Positions 1 through 9,462 of a stretch of 64,000 nt of DNA are shown here, one piece after another. Below the pieces are notes generated by a model that searched no databases, was not told the origin of the DNA, and worked only from the letters and a program-made list of their open reading frames with translations. The position numbers and the translations under genes were made by a program. The DNA is from CAG-791 sp000431495 (GTDB lineage: Bacteria; Bacillota; Clostridia; Lachnospirales; Lachnospiraceae). Position 1 is the first letter of the stretch, and each line of letters begins with the position of its first letter. The stretch lies in NCBI GenBank assembly GCA_052117605.1, contig JBQKIT010000002.1. One strand, written 5' to 3'.

Positions 1-1
1 T

Positions 2-85
2 AGTCAGAGCTACAGGGAAAAATCAAAAGTCCCACAGTATCTGAATGTATTGAACCACCGAATCAAAAAGAAAGGAAAATGTTGA
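2..85 (+). CDS. Possible C-terminal tail of an upstream gene (partial)
   Basis: Frame 2 is open from the window edge to a TGA at 83-85 and would encode 27 residues ending in a basic stretch (LNHRIKKKGKC). The other two frames hit stops early. The composition fits the end of a soluble protein, and the next gene starts 32 bases later in the same direction, as in the rest of the operon. It is too short to identify a family. The call rests only on the open frame and the gene spacing, so it could be chance. Confidence 0.3.
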   Translation, partial: SQSYREKSKVPQYLNVLNHRIKKKGKC

Positions 86-117
86 TTTAGCTTCTGGAAT
101 CATCATACAAGAAGAAA

Positions 118-681
118 ATGGACGGACAATACATAGCATCGGACGGAAAGCTGAAGATGCGGGCACTTACACTTGAGGATTCGCAGCTCATTGTGGACTG
201 GCGGAACAATCCGAGAGTGCGAAGCCGTTATATTTATCGGGAACCGTTCACGCTGGAAGGACAGGAACGCTATTTTCACGAAAAGGTGGAGAGCGGACAG
301 GTGGCGCAGTTTATTTTCTGCGAGGAGAGAAGCGGAGAAGATGGAAGGCGCTTCGACCTTCCGATCGGCTGTGCGGTGCTGGATGACATTCATCCGCAGT
401 ATGCGGAGTGCGGCGACTGGATCGGAGAGGATTCGGCGATTGGAAAGGGCTACAGCGCAAGAATGATCCGGCTCGCCTGCGACTATGGCTTCCGGGTGCT
501 GGGACTTTCGGACATTGTGTGCCGCATTTTTGAAGACAATCCGGCATCGCTGAAGGGATACGAGAGAGCCGGGTTTCAGATTGCCGGTGTGCTTCCTTCG
601 GTGGAGTGCACGGATGGAGCCAGAAAGGACATGTATTTCCTGCGGCTTAGGAGAGAAGATTACGGTTATGAAGGAAAATAA
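118..681 (+). CDS. GNAT-family N-acetyltransferase (RimJ/RimL or PseH type)
   Basis: This 187-residue protein has the RimL/PseH type of GNAT fold: an N-terminal MRALTLEDSQLIVDWRNNP segment, a central strand (PIGCAVLDDIHPQYAECGDW), an acetyl-CoA-binding region around GKGYSARMIRLACDYGF, and the C-terminal NPASLKGYERAGF motif. Family members acetylate amino groups. Those in glycan loci, such as PseH, acetylate 4-amino sugars on UDP carriers. Because a dehydratase and aminotransferase that would produce a 4-amino sugar lie about 6 kb downstream, sugar N-acetylation is the likeliest role, but this is inference from context. Ribosomal-protein acetylation cannot be excluded. The gene overlaps the next one by 14 bases. 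Its upstream Shine-Dalgarno sequence is weak (AAGAAGAAA). Confidence 0.8.
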   Translation: MDGQYIASDGKLKMRALTLEDSQLIVDWRNNPRVRSRYIYREPFTLEGQERYFHEKVESGQVAQFIFCEERSGEDGRRFDLPIGCAVLDDIHPQYAECGDWIGEDSAIGKGYSARMIRLACDYGFRVLGLSDIVCRIFEDNPASLKGYERAGFQIAGVLPSVECTDGARKDMYFLRLRREDYGYEGK

Positions 682-1612
682 GACGATTAGCTTTGTGATT
701 CCGTGTTATCACTCGGAACAGACCCTTGCGGGGGTTGTAAAGGAAATTGAGGAGACCATGACGGGACTGCCCGCCTATGCGTATGAAATCATCATGGTGA
801 ACGACGGGTCAGGAAAGGAAACCTGGGACGTCATCCGCTCCCTCTGCGAGGGGCGAAAGGGTCGGACCGGGATGGATCTTGCCCGGAATTTCGGCCAGCA
901 CGCGGCACTGATGGCAGGAATCCGCGCGGCGAAGGGGGACATTGTGGTCTGCCTCGATGATGACGGACAGACACCTGCCGACGAGGTGGGAAAGCTTCTT
1001 GCGGCTATCGAGGACGGAGCTGATGTTGCCTATGCAAGCTACGAACACAAGGAGCACTCGGCGTTCCGGAATTTCGGAAGCTGGGTCAACGAGAAAATGC
1101 TCGAGAAGATGCTGAACAAGCCGCATGATCTGTATGTGAGCAGCTATTTTGCCATGCGGCGCTTTGTGGCGGATGAGGTCCTGCGGTATCAGAATTCCTA
1201 TCCGTACCTGCTGGGACTTGTGCTCCGCACGACAAAGAACATTGTGAATGTGCCGGTGCACCACAGAAGACGTGAGATCGGAAACAGCGGCTACACCTTC
1301 GGGAAGCTCCTTGCTCTCTGGATGAACGGGTTCACAGCCTTTTCCATCAAGCCGCTTCGGCTCGGCACGGCACTCGGCGCGGCCTGCTCGGCGCTGGCTT
1401 TTGTCTATGCCATCTATACCATTGTGAAAAAAATGGTGAATCCGGCGGTTCCGGTCGGCTTCTCCGCGCTGATGACCGCCATCGTATTCTTTGGCGGAAT
1501 GATCCTGCTGATGCTGGGACTTGCAGGCGAATATATTGGAAGAACGTATATCTCCGTCAACAGCGCACCCCAGTATGTCATTCGTGAAACGACAGGAAAG
1601 GAAGAATACTAA
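668..1612 (+). CDS. GT2 polyprenyl-phosphate glycosyltransferase (GtrB/ArnC/DPM1-like)
   Basis: This 314-residue protein has an N-terminal GT-A domain (FVIPCYHSEQTL; VNDGSG; DDDGQTP with the metal-binding aspartates at residues 97-99) and two C-terminal membrane segments at about 235-255 and 268-290. The DDDGQTP motif and the paired C-terminal helices are typical of GtrB, ArnC and DPM1, which move a sugar from a nucleotide carrier to undecaprenyl or dolichyl phosphate at the cytoplasmic face. The start at 668 overlaps the preceding stop and is preferred over an in-frame ATG at 581 that would add 29 residues antisense in character to the family. The two following multi-pass proteins could use its polyprenyl-phosphate sugar as donor; that link is inferred. 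Confidence 0.87.
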   Translation: MKENKTISFVIPCYHSEQTLAGVVKEIEETMTGLPAYAYEIIMVNDGSGKETWDVIRSLCEGRKGRTGMDLARNFGQHAALMAGIRAAKGDIVVCLDDDGQTPADEVGKLLAAIEDGADVAYASYEHKEHSAFRNFGSWVNEKMLEKMLNKPHDLYVSSYFAMRRFVADEVLRYQNSYPYLLGLVLRTTKNIVNVPVHHRRREIGNSGYTFGKLLALWMNGFTAFSIKPLRLGTALGAACSALAFVYAIYTIVKKMVNPAVPVGFSALMTAIVFFGGMILLMLGLAGEYIGRTYISVNSAPQYVIRETTGKEEY

Positions 1613-1614
1613 TT

Positions 1615-4269
1615 ATGCTGCGAATGGTGATTCAGAAGAGAAATGCAGTCCTTTGCGGACTGCTGGTTCTCCTTTGCCTTGCGCTTGCAACCATCTGGCC
1701 GATGCGGCTGTATCGGGAGAATCATGCCTTTGCTTCCGGTCTTGATCCGGTGATGATCAGCGACTCTGTGACAGAGGATACGGATGCGGGAGAGTATTTC
1801 ACCGCGCAGTATGACCATCTGCAGACGCTGAAGTTTTATGTGCACTCGGTTCAGGAGGGAGGAAAGGCACAGTTTCAGCTTTTCCGGGTTCTGGAAAATG
1901 GTGCGATGGAGCTCACGGCAGAAGAGGAGGTGAAGCTTCCGGATGAGGTTCCCGCCTATGCCGCTGTTTCCGTGGATGCAGACCTGATTCCGGGCGAGAC
2001 CTATGTATATACGATTCGCGGAATGGAGAACAGCCGGTTTACGGTTGGCTTCGAATCGCAGGAGGAGGCGCTTTCCACAGGAAAATCACCCCTGTATCAG
2101 ACCGGCTTCTATCATGACAGCGGGATTGATGGTGTGGCACTGAAGACCTCTTTGGATTACCGGATTGCGGAGACGAAGGGACCCTCGGCGGTCCGGGCTC
2201 TTTTCTACCTTGCGGCGGCAGCGCTTGCTGCTCTGTGCGTTTATCTCTTCTTTCGGAAATTTCCGGAGAAAAATACCGTGACCTCCGTGCTTCGTGCAAT
2301 GCAGGTTTTCCTGACACCGGCGGTTGTGCTTGGGTTCGGAGCAGCCTTTCTTGCCGTCTGGCCCTTGAAGCTCTTTGACGGAAGAGTGCCGGACATTCTG
2401 ATTTATGAAGCAGGCATCCTTTTCGGTGCCGGCTGGTGCCTGTACGGCCTCTGGCATAAAAGAGACGGGATTCCGGATCTTGTGGGCGGCGACCTCGGGA
2501 GGAAGAATCTCTGGCATTACGGCATCATTCTCTGTATCGCGCTCATCATGAATTACAGCGCCGATTACATGAATGCAACGAATGACTATATCCACGACAC
2601 GGCAATGTCCCGGATTGTTGTACTCCTGTGCCTGATTACGCTCCTTATGGGAGATATTGCCTCGAACTGCAATGCGGGAACGGCAGCGGTGACGGCGGTT
2701 TCGGTGCTGCTTGCGGCTGTTTACAGCATTCATAACCGGATTCCTGCTGCAGCGGATCCGGAGGCTGCGTGGAAGAATTCGGTGACGGTGTCAAAGGCGG
2801 CGGCCTGTGCAGCGGCAGCAATCGCCGTTACCTCGCTTGTCTGCATGCTGGCAGACAGGATTCGCAGAAAAGAGAAGCCGCTGTCTGGTGTATCGAGATT
2901 TCTGACCGGTGTGGTTCTTCTCTTTGCCGTATGGCTTCTGATCTTCCGGAATACAAGGCTCTGGATTCCTCTCCTTGTGGGCATCTGGCTGCTGTTCTAT
3001 GTGCGATATCGTTACTGGACGGGAAGAGAGCGCCTTTTGCAGGATCTGTGCGAGGGAATTCTTCTGGATTTCGCCTTCAAGGTAGCTTACACGATGCTGC
3101 ACCGGTATTATCTGGCTTACATGTACAGCCGCTTTTCCATGCATTTCCATACGCCGACGGTGACGGCCTACTATCTCGTAATTGTCTGTGCGGCGGCGAT
3201 TACTCTTTTTGTCAGAAAATACCGGGTGACGGCAGGGCAGGAGCTTCGTGTAAGAGCTGCCGGAACCTGGAAGGAGGCCTTTTTCCTCGGGCTTTCCTGC
3301 TCGTACATGACGATGAGCCTCACGAGATCCGGAATCGGCGTTCTGGCTCTTCTTCTGTTCATTGCGGCGTTTTATCTTGGCAATTTCGGGCCGGGGAAAA
3401 AGCGGATTGCCTTCCGTCTTAAGACCGGTGTGCAGACGCTCCTTGCTTTCCTTCTGATTGTGGCGGTTACGTTCCCGGTTGCGTTTACCGGTCAGCGGGT
3501 AATTTCCACGGTCTATGCACACCCGCACCGGTTTGAGGAGCTGGAGCCGTATGACGACTGGGTCCTTCGGAATGTAACCTGGAACTGCACGGCATTTATG
3601 AATGTTGAAATTTTCATCCGCGATTTCGGCGACCGGATCCTGGGCGGAGAGATTGGATCGAAGATTTATTACGGAAGCGAGTGGTATGTTCCGCAGGGCT
3701 ACCGGACGGCGGATGTCCGGGAGAGCAGAGAGCCTCTGGAGGACGGAATGCTTGTGATGGCGGACGGCTCCGGGAGTGGTCTTGCGGCTCTGGGGAAGAA
3801 GCTGGGACAGCCGGCAGCGCCGATGCTTCTTGCGACGCAGGCAGAGCTGGAGGCAGGCTCCATTGATACCGGAGATCTTTCCAATGGACGGATGGGACTG
3901 TATCTGGCATATCTGAAGCAGCTGAACTGGACCGGCCATGATGAAATGGGAGTTGTTCTGGAGAGCGGAGAGCTTGCGGTCCATGCGCACAATATTTTCC
4001 TGCAGGCAGCGTATGACTGCGGAATTCCGGCAGGGGCACTGCTTCTTCTGACGGTGTTGTCCGTCTTTGCGGCCTCCTTTGTCTATGCGCGCAAAAAGGG
4101 CGGCGTGGATCCCTATGCGCTGCTTCCTTTTCTTCTTGTGACGGGATTTGGACTGACCGGAATGGTGGAATGGATTTTTCATTTCAGCAATCCATATACG
4201 ATTGTGATGTTGTTTGCCATGGCGCCTCTTCTGTTCCCCGAAAAGGATGCGGAACGAACAGAATCATGA
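1615..4269 (+). CDS. Large multi-pass membrane protein with Wzy_C/O-antigen-ligase-like C-terminus
   Basis: This 884-residue protein begins with a signal-anchor helix (about 12-30). A soluble segment of about 160 residues (35-195), predicted to lie outside the cell, follows, and then many hydrophobic helices. The second half carries marks of the WaaL/Wzy_C superfamily: TRSG at about residues 570-573, a large outside loop, and HAHNIFLQ at about 789-796. Members join lipid-linked glycans to each other or to an acceptor. The protein is about twice the usual length because of the N-terminal extracytoplasmic domain and a long loop at about 630-780. It starts 3 bases after the GtrB-like gene and has GGAAAGGAAG upstream. 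The acceptor cannot be read from sequence; it could be a polymerase, a ligase or a protein glycosyltransferase. Confidence 0.75.
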   Translation: MLRMVIQKRNAVLCGLLVLLCLALATIWPMRLYRENHAFASGLDPVMISDSVTEDTDAGEYFTAQYDHLQTLKFYVHSVQEGGKAQFQLFRVLENGAMELTAEEEVKLPDEVPAYAAVSVDADLIPGETYVYTIRGMENSRFTVGFESQEEALSTGKSPLYQTGFYHDSGIDGVALKTSLDYRIAETKGPSAVRALFYLAAAALAALCVYLFFRKFPEKNTVTSVLRAMQVFLTPAVVLGFGAAFLAVWPLKLFDGRVPDILIYEAGILFGAGWCLYGLWHKRDGIPDLVGGDLGRKNLWHYGIILCIALIMNYSADYMNATNDYIHDTAMSRIVVLLCLITLLMGDIASNCNAGTAAVTAVSVLLAAVYSIHNRIPAAADPEAAWKNSVTVSKAAACAAAAIAVTSLVCMLADRIRRKEKPLSGVSRFLTGVVLLFAVWLLIFRNTRLWIPLLVGIWLLFYVRYRYWTGRERLLQDLCEGILLDFAFKVAYTMLHRYYLAYMYSRFSMHFHTPTVTAYYLVIVCAAAITLFVRKYRVTAGQELRVRAAGTWKEAFFLGLSCSYMTMSLTRSGIGVLALLLFIAAFYLGNFGPGKKRIAFRLKTGVQTLLAFLLIVAVTFPVAFTGQRVISTVYAHPHRFEELEPYDDWVLRNVTWNCTAFMNVEIFIRDFGDRILGGEIGSKIYYGSEWYVPQGYRTADVRESREPLEDGMLVMADGSGSGLAALGKKLGQPAAPMLLATQAELEAGSIDTGDLSNGRMGLYLAYLKQLNWTGHDEMGVVLESGELAVHAHNIFLQAAYDCGIPAGALLLLTVLSVFAASFVYARKKGGVDPYALLPFLLVTGFGLTGMVEWIFHFSNPYTIVMLFAMAPLLFPEKDAERTES

Positions 4270-4272
4270 CGA

Positions 4273-5997
4273 ATGGATGCGGAGAGGGAGATGATGCAGA
4301 AACTTCCGGGAAAAAAACGAGACAGGCTGATTGCGGAAATTTACGGACTCGGACTGTCCCTGTCCTGGCTTCTTGGCCGTGTTCTTGAGAGGAACGGAGC
4401 CCTTGCAAAGCCTCGTTTTCCTGAGCTTGTATTATTTGTCTTCGGCTGGCTTCTTGCTTCGTCCGGTGCCTTTTTTCTGTGGAGATGGCTAGACCGTAAA
4501 AGAGGAAATCACAGGGTTGAAGATGCGGTTTCCGGGAAGAGGGAAAAGTGTCCTGTCTTTCTTTCCTGGGTGCTTTTGATGCTGACGGATCTGATTTCTC
4601 TTCTTGCGGTATATCCCGGCTTTTTCGTCTACGATGCTTCCGAAGAGCTTGCCATGGTGCAGACAAGGTGCTTCACAACGCACCACCCGCTTCTGCATGT
4701 TCTTTTTCTCGGCGGTGTCATTCTGGCCGTGCACAAGGTGATCGGATCCTACAACGCAGGTATCTTTGTCTATCTGCTTCTGCAGATGGCGGTTATGAAT
4801 GCGGCGTTTGTGTTCCTTCTGCAGGATATGAAAAGACGGCATGCCGGGCGCGGAATCCGGATCTTCGGGCTGCTCTGGTATGCACTTTGCCCTGTGGTCA
4901 CGATGTTCGTTCTCTGCAGCTGCAAGGACGGACTCTTTGCCGCAGCGCTTCTTCTCATGACGGTATTTCTCCGCAGAATCCTGGAGGAAAGCTCCGGGTG
5001 CGGAGGGGATTCCGGAAAAGCGGAGCAGACCGGACGGGCAGACCGGACGGGCTTTGTACTGTCTGCGATGTTCATGATGCTTCTTCGCAACAACGGTGTC
5101 TATGCCTATGCGTTTTTCCTGGTGCTGCTGGTTCCTGCTGTTCTGTTTTCCCGATTCCGCGGCAGGAAAAAACAGGGCCAGAGTGCAGGAGACAGCGCAA
5201 GAAACGGAGACCTCTGGAAGCGGGCGATTCTCTTTGTACTTCCGATCCTTTTGTATGCGGGCGGATCCAAAGGGCTTGCAGGTTTGGTGCATGCAACCTC
5301 GGAGGAGAGTCAGGAGATTCTGACTGTGCCAATCATGCAGCTTGCAAGAGTGTGGAATGCAGAGCCCGAGTCTTTCTCTTTGGAAGAGAAGGAGGCAATG
5401 GAGCTTCTGATGGATTCTCCGGATGCCTGGGAGCTGTACAATCCGGTTCTTTCAGATCAGGTGAAGCTTCACTTTGATAGTGCCGCATACCGGCAGGATC
5501 GCGGCACCTTCTGGAGACTCTGGCTTTCGAAGGGGCTTCGCCATCCGGCGTCATATCTGAATGCCTGGCTGATGACAAGCTACGGCTTCTATGCACCGGG
5601 GGCCGTCATTGACTGCTACCGGGGGAATACGGTTTATACCTTTACCTATGGGGACAGCTCGTATTTCGGCTATGAGACGGAGCGGCCGGGAATCCGGGAG
5701 AGCAGGCTTCCTGTGCTGGATTCGTGGTATCGCTTCCTTTCTCTGGATGAGAGGGCGCAGAAGTCACTCCTGCCCGGTGTCCTTCTTTCTCCGGGGGTAA
5801 TGGCATGGCTGTTTTTCCTGGTTCTCTTTGACCTTTGGAGGAGGAAAGAAGGAAAAGCACTCCTTTCGCTTCTTCCGGTTTTCCTTGTGTGGCTGACCGT
5901 TCTCCTCGGTCCGTGCACATTACCGCGGTATGTTGTATACTTATGGATTGGATTACCATGCTTTCTTACAGAGCTTGTAACATTTGAATCAGAATAG
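4273..5997 (+). CDS. DUF6020-type multi-pass membrane protein, possible GT-C glycosyltransferase
   Basis: This 574-residue integral membrane protein has around a dozen hydrophobic segments. After the second helix it has a conserved stretch, YPGFFVYDASEEL (about 113-125) and TTHHPLLHVLF (about 136-146), which I recognise as the DUF6020 pattern. Acidic residues right after the first outside loop and a His-His-Pro turn recall GT-C transferases that use polyprenyl-phosphate sugars, so pairing with the GtrB-like enzyme two genes upstream is plausible. That is inference; the family has no firmly assigned reaction that I know of. The start is uncertain: a purine-rich stretch lies inside the first codons, so 4291 or 4294 may be used. 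The end overlaps the possible long start of the next gene. Confidence 0.65.
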   Translation: MDAEREMMQKLPGKKRDRLIAEIYGLGLSLSWLLGRVLERNGALAKPRFPELVLFVFGWLLASSGAFFLWRWLDRKRGNHRVEDAVSGKREKCPVFLSWVLLMLTDLISLLAVYPGFFVYDASEELAMVQTRCFTTHHPLLHVLFLGGVILAVHKVIGSYNAGIFVYLLLQMAVMNAAFVFLLQDMKRRHAGRGIRIFGLLWYALCPVVTMFVLCSCKDGLFAAALLLMTVFLRRILEESSGCGGDSGKAEQTGRADRTGFVLSAMFMMLLRNNGVYAYAFFLVLLVPAVLFSRFRGRKKQGQSAGDSARNGDLWKRAILFVLPILLYAGGSKGLAGLVHATSEESQEILTVPIMQLARVWNAEPESFSLEEKEAMELLMDSPDAWELYNPVLSDQVKLHFDSAAYRQDRGTFWRLWLSKGLRHPASYLNAWLMTSYGFYAPGAVIDCYRGNTVYTFTYGDSSYFGYETERPGIRESRLPVLDSWYRFLSLDERAQKSLLPGVLLSPGVMAWLFFLVLFDLWRRKEGKALLSLLPVFLVWLTVLLGPCTLPRYVVYLWIGLPCFLTELVTFESE

Positions 5998-6046
5998 ATG
6001 CTGCAAAGGTGCAGATGGATACGGCACCGGCGGCTTTGAGGTTTTT

Positions 6047-8077
6047 ATGACCAGATCGAAGGATAAGAACGGGCAGGCACCCGGACAACGCTTTAATTAT
6101 GCGAAATTCTGGCGCCGTGCGGTCCTGATTGTATATGACATTTTAAGCGTGATTCTGGCGAGCTATCTCTCGCTTCTCATCCGCTATGAGTTCCAGGCTT
6201 CGGAGATTCCGAGCTATTTCTCGCTTCCGGTTCTGGAGGCACTTCCGTTCACGGTTGGCGTGACCATTGCTCTGTTTTACGTGTTCCGGCTTTATGATTC
6301 GCTGTGGGCATTTGCGGGAGAGACGGAGCTTCAGAATCTGGTTCTTGCCAATGCGGCGGCAGCGCTTGTGAACGTTGGAATTCTTCATCTGAACCGGCAC
6401 GAAATTCAGGCAGTTCCCAAGAGCTACTATTTCATGTACATGTTCCTGATGATCTCACTGACGTTCATCAGCCGCTTCTCCTATCGATTCCTTCGCGGAA
6501 TCAAGCACAAGAATGCGAACCGGAGCAATGCGACCAATGTCATGATCGTCGGAGCAGGGGAAGCGGGGAACATCATTGTCCGCGAAATTCTGAATTCGCA
6601 TTACTCCACGATGAATCTGAAGTGTCTGATCGACGATTCCAAGGACAAGTGGGGCAAATTCATTCAGGGCGTCAAGGTCGTCGGCGGAAGAGATGAGATT
6701 CCTGCAGCCGTGCAGGAATACGACATTGATGAGATCATCATTGCCATCCCGTCTCTTTCCAGGGCACAGCTGAAGGGAATTCTTGACATCTGCAAGGAGA
6801 CGAAGTGCAAGATGCGCACGCTCCCCGGAATTTACCAGCTGGTAAACGGTGAGGTCAGTGTTTCCAAGCTGCACGATGTTGAGGTGGAGGACCTTCTCGG
6901 AAGAGATCCGGTGAAGGTCGATATTGATTCGATCATCGGCTATGTACAGGGAAAGGTGGTCTGTGTCACCGGCGGAGGCGGCTCCATCGGATCGGAGCTG
7001 TGCCGTCAGATCGCGGGACATCGCCCGAGACAGCTGATCATCATTGATATCTATGAGAACAGCGCCTATGACATCCAGCAGGAGCTGAAGCGCAAATACC
7101 CGGAGCTTGATCTTGTGGTTCTGATCGCTTCTGTCCGGAATGTGGAGCGGATCAACTGGATTTTCCGCAAATACCGGCCGGATATCGTCTACCATGCAGC
7201 TGCACACAAGCACGTGCCGCTGATGGAGGTAAGCCCCTGCGAGGCGATCAAGAACAATGTATGCGGAACGTTCAATACCGCGATGGCGGCAGCCAACTAC
7301 GGAACCGAGCGATTCGTCATGATCTCGACCGACAAGGCGGTGAATCCGACCAACATCATGGGTGCCTCGAAACGTATCTGTGAGATGATCATTCAGGTAT
7401 TCAACCGTCATTATCAGTGCAACTTTGTTGCGGTCCGCTTTGGAAATGTTCTTGGCTCCAACGGAAGCGTCATTCCGCTGTTCAAGAAGCAGATCGCGGC
7501 CGGCGGGCCGGTAACCGTGACAGACCCCAACATCATCCGTTACTTTATGACGATTCCGGAGGCGGTGTCTCTGGTCCTTCAGGCAGGAGCCTATGCAAAG
7601 GGCGGTGAGATTTTCATCCTTGATATGGGAGAACCGGTGAAGATTCTGGATCTTGCCGAGAACCTGATCAAGCTCTCCGGTTACAAGGTCGGTGAAGACA
7701 TCAAGATCGTGTTTACCGGTCTTCGTCCGGGCGAGAAGCTTTATGAAGAAATGCTGATGAATGAAGAGGGGATGAAGGATACGGCAAACCGCCAGATCCA
7801 CATCGGCAAGCCGCTCGAGATTGATGAGGATCGCTTCTTCGTACAGCTGAAGCGTCTGAAGGATGCCGCCACGGAGGAATCCCCGGCAATCCGCGAGTTA
7901 GTGAGGGAGATTGTTCCGACATACCGCAAGAATACAGAGGTCAACCGGGAACGGATCCATGAGGAAATCGAGAAGCAGCAGAAGCGTCTTGCCGATGAAA
8001 AGGGCGTAGATGCAAGGCTTCATGAGAAGGAGCAGGTGAGGATTCACAGGCCGGATCAGGAAGAAGCAGAAGGCTAA
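6047..8077 (+). CDS. Membrane UDP-N-acetylhexosamine 4,6-dehydratase (PglF/WbpM/CapD family)
   Basis: This protein of about 676 residues has four N-terminal membrane helices (about 18-135), a first Rossmann-like CoA-binding-type domain (VGAGEAGNIIVREIL) and a C-terminal SDR domain with the NAD motif TGGGGSIGSELCRQI near residue 307. It carries the STDKAVNPTNIMGASKR catalytic block near residue 427. This architecture is that of PglF, WbpM and CapD, which convert UDP-GlcNAc into the UDP-4-keto-6-deoxy sugar at the inner membrane. The next gene is a matching aminotransferase and the one after a PglC-like transferase, so the pathway is bacillosamine-like. An in-frame ATG at 5984 would add 21 residues and overlap the previous gene; 6047 is preferred because GAGG lies just ahead and families begin near there. 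Confidence 0.9.
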   Translation: MTRSKDKNGQAPGQRFNYAKFWRRAVLIVYDILSVILASYLSLLIRYEFQASEIPSYFSLPVLEALPFTVGVTIALFYVFRLYDSLWAFAGETELQNLVLANAAAALVNVGILHLNRHEIQAVPKSYYFMYMFLMISLTFISRFSYRFLRGIKHKNANRSNATNVMIVGAGEAGNIIVREILNSHYSTMNLKCLIDDSKDKWGKFIQGVKVVGGRDEIPAAVQEYDIDEIIIAIPSLSRAQLKGILDICKETKCKMRTLPGIYQLVNGEVSVSKLHDVEVEDLLGRDPVKVDIDSIIGYVQGKVVCVTGGGGSIGSELCRQIAGHRPRQLIIIDIYENSAYDIQQELKRKYPELDLVVLIASVRNVERINWIFRKYRPDIVYHAAAHKHVPLMEVSPCEAIKNNVCGTFNTAMAAANYGTERFVMISTDKAVNPTNIMGASKRICEMIIQVFNRHYQCNFVAVRFGNVLGSNGSVIPLFKKQIAAGGPVTVTDPNIIRYFMTIPEAVSLVLQAGAYAKGGEIFILDMGEPVKILDLAENLIKLSGYKVGEDIKIVFTGLRPGEKLYEEMLMNEEGMKDTANRQIHIGKPLEIDEDRFFVQLKRLKDAATEESPAIRELVREIVPTYRKNTEVNRERIHEEIEKQQKRLADEKGVDARLHEKEQVRIHRPDQEEAEG

Positions 8078-8126
8078 TCCGGTATCCGGGAATCGGACAG
8101 ATCGGAAATGCGAGGGAAAGAAACAC

Positions 8127-9410
8127 ATGGCTTTTACGAGAAGTGGCGATTTCAGGCCTTTTGAGAAAAAGATATGGCTTGCATCGCCGACAATGCATGG
8201 CGAAGAGCTGGAGTTTGTAACAGAGGCCTATGAAACCAACTGGATGAGCACCGTAGGGGAGAACATCAATCAGGTGGAAAAGATCGCGGCTCAAAAGGCG
8301 GAGGTCCGGTATGCCGTCGGACTTTCCTGCTGCACCGCCGCGCTTCATCTGTGCTGTAAGCTGGCAGGAGAGAAATTGTACGGAAAGCCGGCGATCAGTC
8401 ACGGCGCTCTGGAGGGAAAGAGGGTATTCTGCTCGGACATGACGTTCGATGCGACCCTGAACCCTGTCGTGTATGAAGGCGGCATTCCTGTTTTCATTGA
8501 TACGGATCGGGATACCTGGAACATGGATCCGGCTGCGCTGGAAAAGGCGTTTGACTTATATCCGGAGGTCAGACTCGTTGTAGCTGCAGAGCTCTACGGC
8601 TTTCCGGGACGCATGGACGAGATCAAGGCCATCTGCGAAAGACACGGTGCACTTCTGATCGAGGATGCAGCGGAGGCAATGGGCGCGTGCATCGACGGCA
8701 GGCAGTGCGGGAGCTTCGGTGATTATGCGGCAATTTCCTATAACGGGAACAAGATTATCACGGGGAGCGCCGGCGGCTGCCTTCTGACCAACAGCCTGGA
8801 GGATGCGAACCGTGCCCGCAAATGGGCCACGCAGGCGCGTGAGAATGCGGCATGGTATCAGCACGAGGAGGTCGGCTATAATTATCGCATGAGCAATGTG
8901 GTAGCCGGTGTGATTCGTGGTCAGTATTTGCATTTGGAGGAGCACATCGCACAGAAGAAGGCCGTGTATGAGAGGTACCTCAAAGGTCTGGAGGGACTTC
9001 CTGTCCGGATGAATCCCATTACGGAAGGGACCACTCCGAATTACTGGCTGTCCGCGCTGATTATTGACGACGATGCCATGTGCAGACAGGTGCGGGATGA
9101 CCATCAGGCGCTTTACATCCCGGAAGCCGGTCGGAGCTGTCCGACGGAAATTCTGGAAGCCATTACCTCTGTCAACGCGGAAGGGCGGCCTATCTGGAAG
9201 CCCATGCACATGCAGCCGATGTACCGGATGCATGAAGCAATCGGCCGGGAAGGAACGCTTCGGTGCAGGACCAATGCTTATATTGCAGGCGGCGTAGAGG
9301 ATGTCGGAGCAGATATTTTCCGAAGAGGCGTGTGTCTGCCGAGTGATAACAAGATGACGGCCGAGGAGCAGGACCGGATTATTGAGGTAATCCGCGCATG
9401 CTTTGAATAG
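8127..9410 (+). CDS. DegT/DnrJ/EryC1/StrS sugar aminotransferase (PglE-like)
   Basis: This 427-residue fold-type I PLP enzyme has the internal-aldimine lysine at position 209 within SYNGNKIITGSAGG, the signature of sugar aminotransferases that act on 4-keto-6-deoxy UDP-sugars. The stretches FDATLNPVVYEGGIPVFID and EDAAEAMGA are typical of the family. It would aminate the product of the dehydratase encoded just upstream to give UDP-4-amino-4,6-dideoxy-HexNAc, using glutamate as amino donor. It is somewhat longer than the common 370-400 residues. GAGGGAAAG precedes the start by about 8 bases. It overlaps the in-frame upstream extension of the next gene but not the preferred start. Substrate stereochemistry cannot be told from the sequence. 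Confidence 0.9.
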   Translation: MAFTRSGDFRPFEKKIWLASPTMHGEELEFVTEAYETNWMSTVGENINQVEKIAAQKAEVRYAVGLSCCTAALHLCCKLAGEKLYGKPAISHGALEGKRVFCSDMTFDATLNPVVYEGGIPVFIDTDRDTWNMDPAALEKAFDLYPEVRLVVAAELYGFPGRMDEIKAICERHGALLIEDAAEAMGACIDGRQCGSFGDYAAISYNGNKIITGSAGGCLLTNSLEDANRARKWATQARENAAWYQHEEVGYNYRMSNVVAGVIRGQYLHLEEHIAQKKAVYERYLKGLEGLPVRMNPITEGTTPNYWLSALIIDDDAMCRQVRDDHQALYIPEAGRSCPTEILEAITSVNAEGRPIWKPMHMQPMYRMHEAIGREGTLRCRTNAYIAGGVEDVGADIFRRGVCLPSDNKMTAEEQDRIIEVIRACFE

Positions 9411-9462
9411 CAGCCGGAATCACAGATATGGCATAAGTGTTCATAATGTAAGAGGGAACCAT

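Noticed and set aside
2791..4182. A 463-residue minus-strand open frame opposite the Wzy_C-like gene
   Set aside because: It is Arg/His/Lys/Pro-rich antisense translation with no domain pattern, while the plus strand has membrane helices and family motifs.
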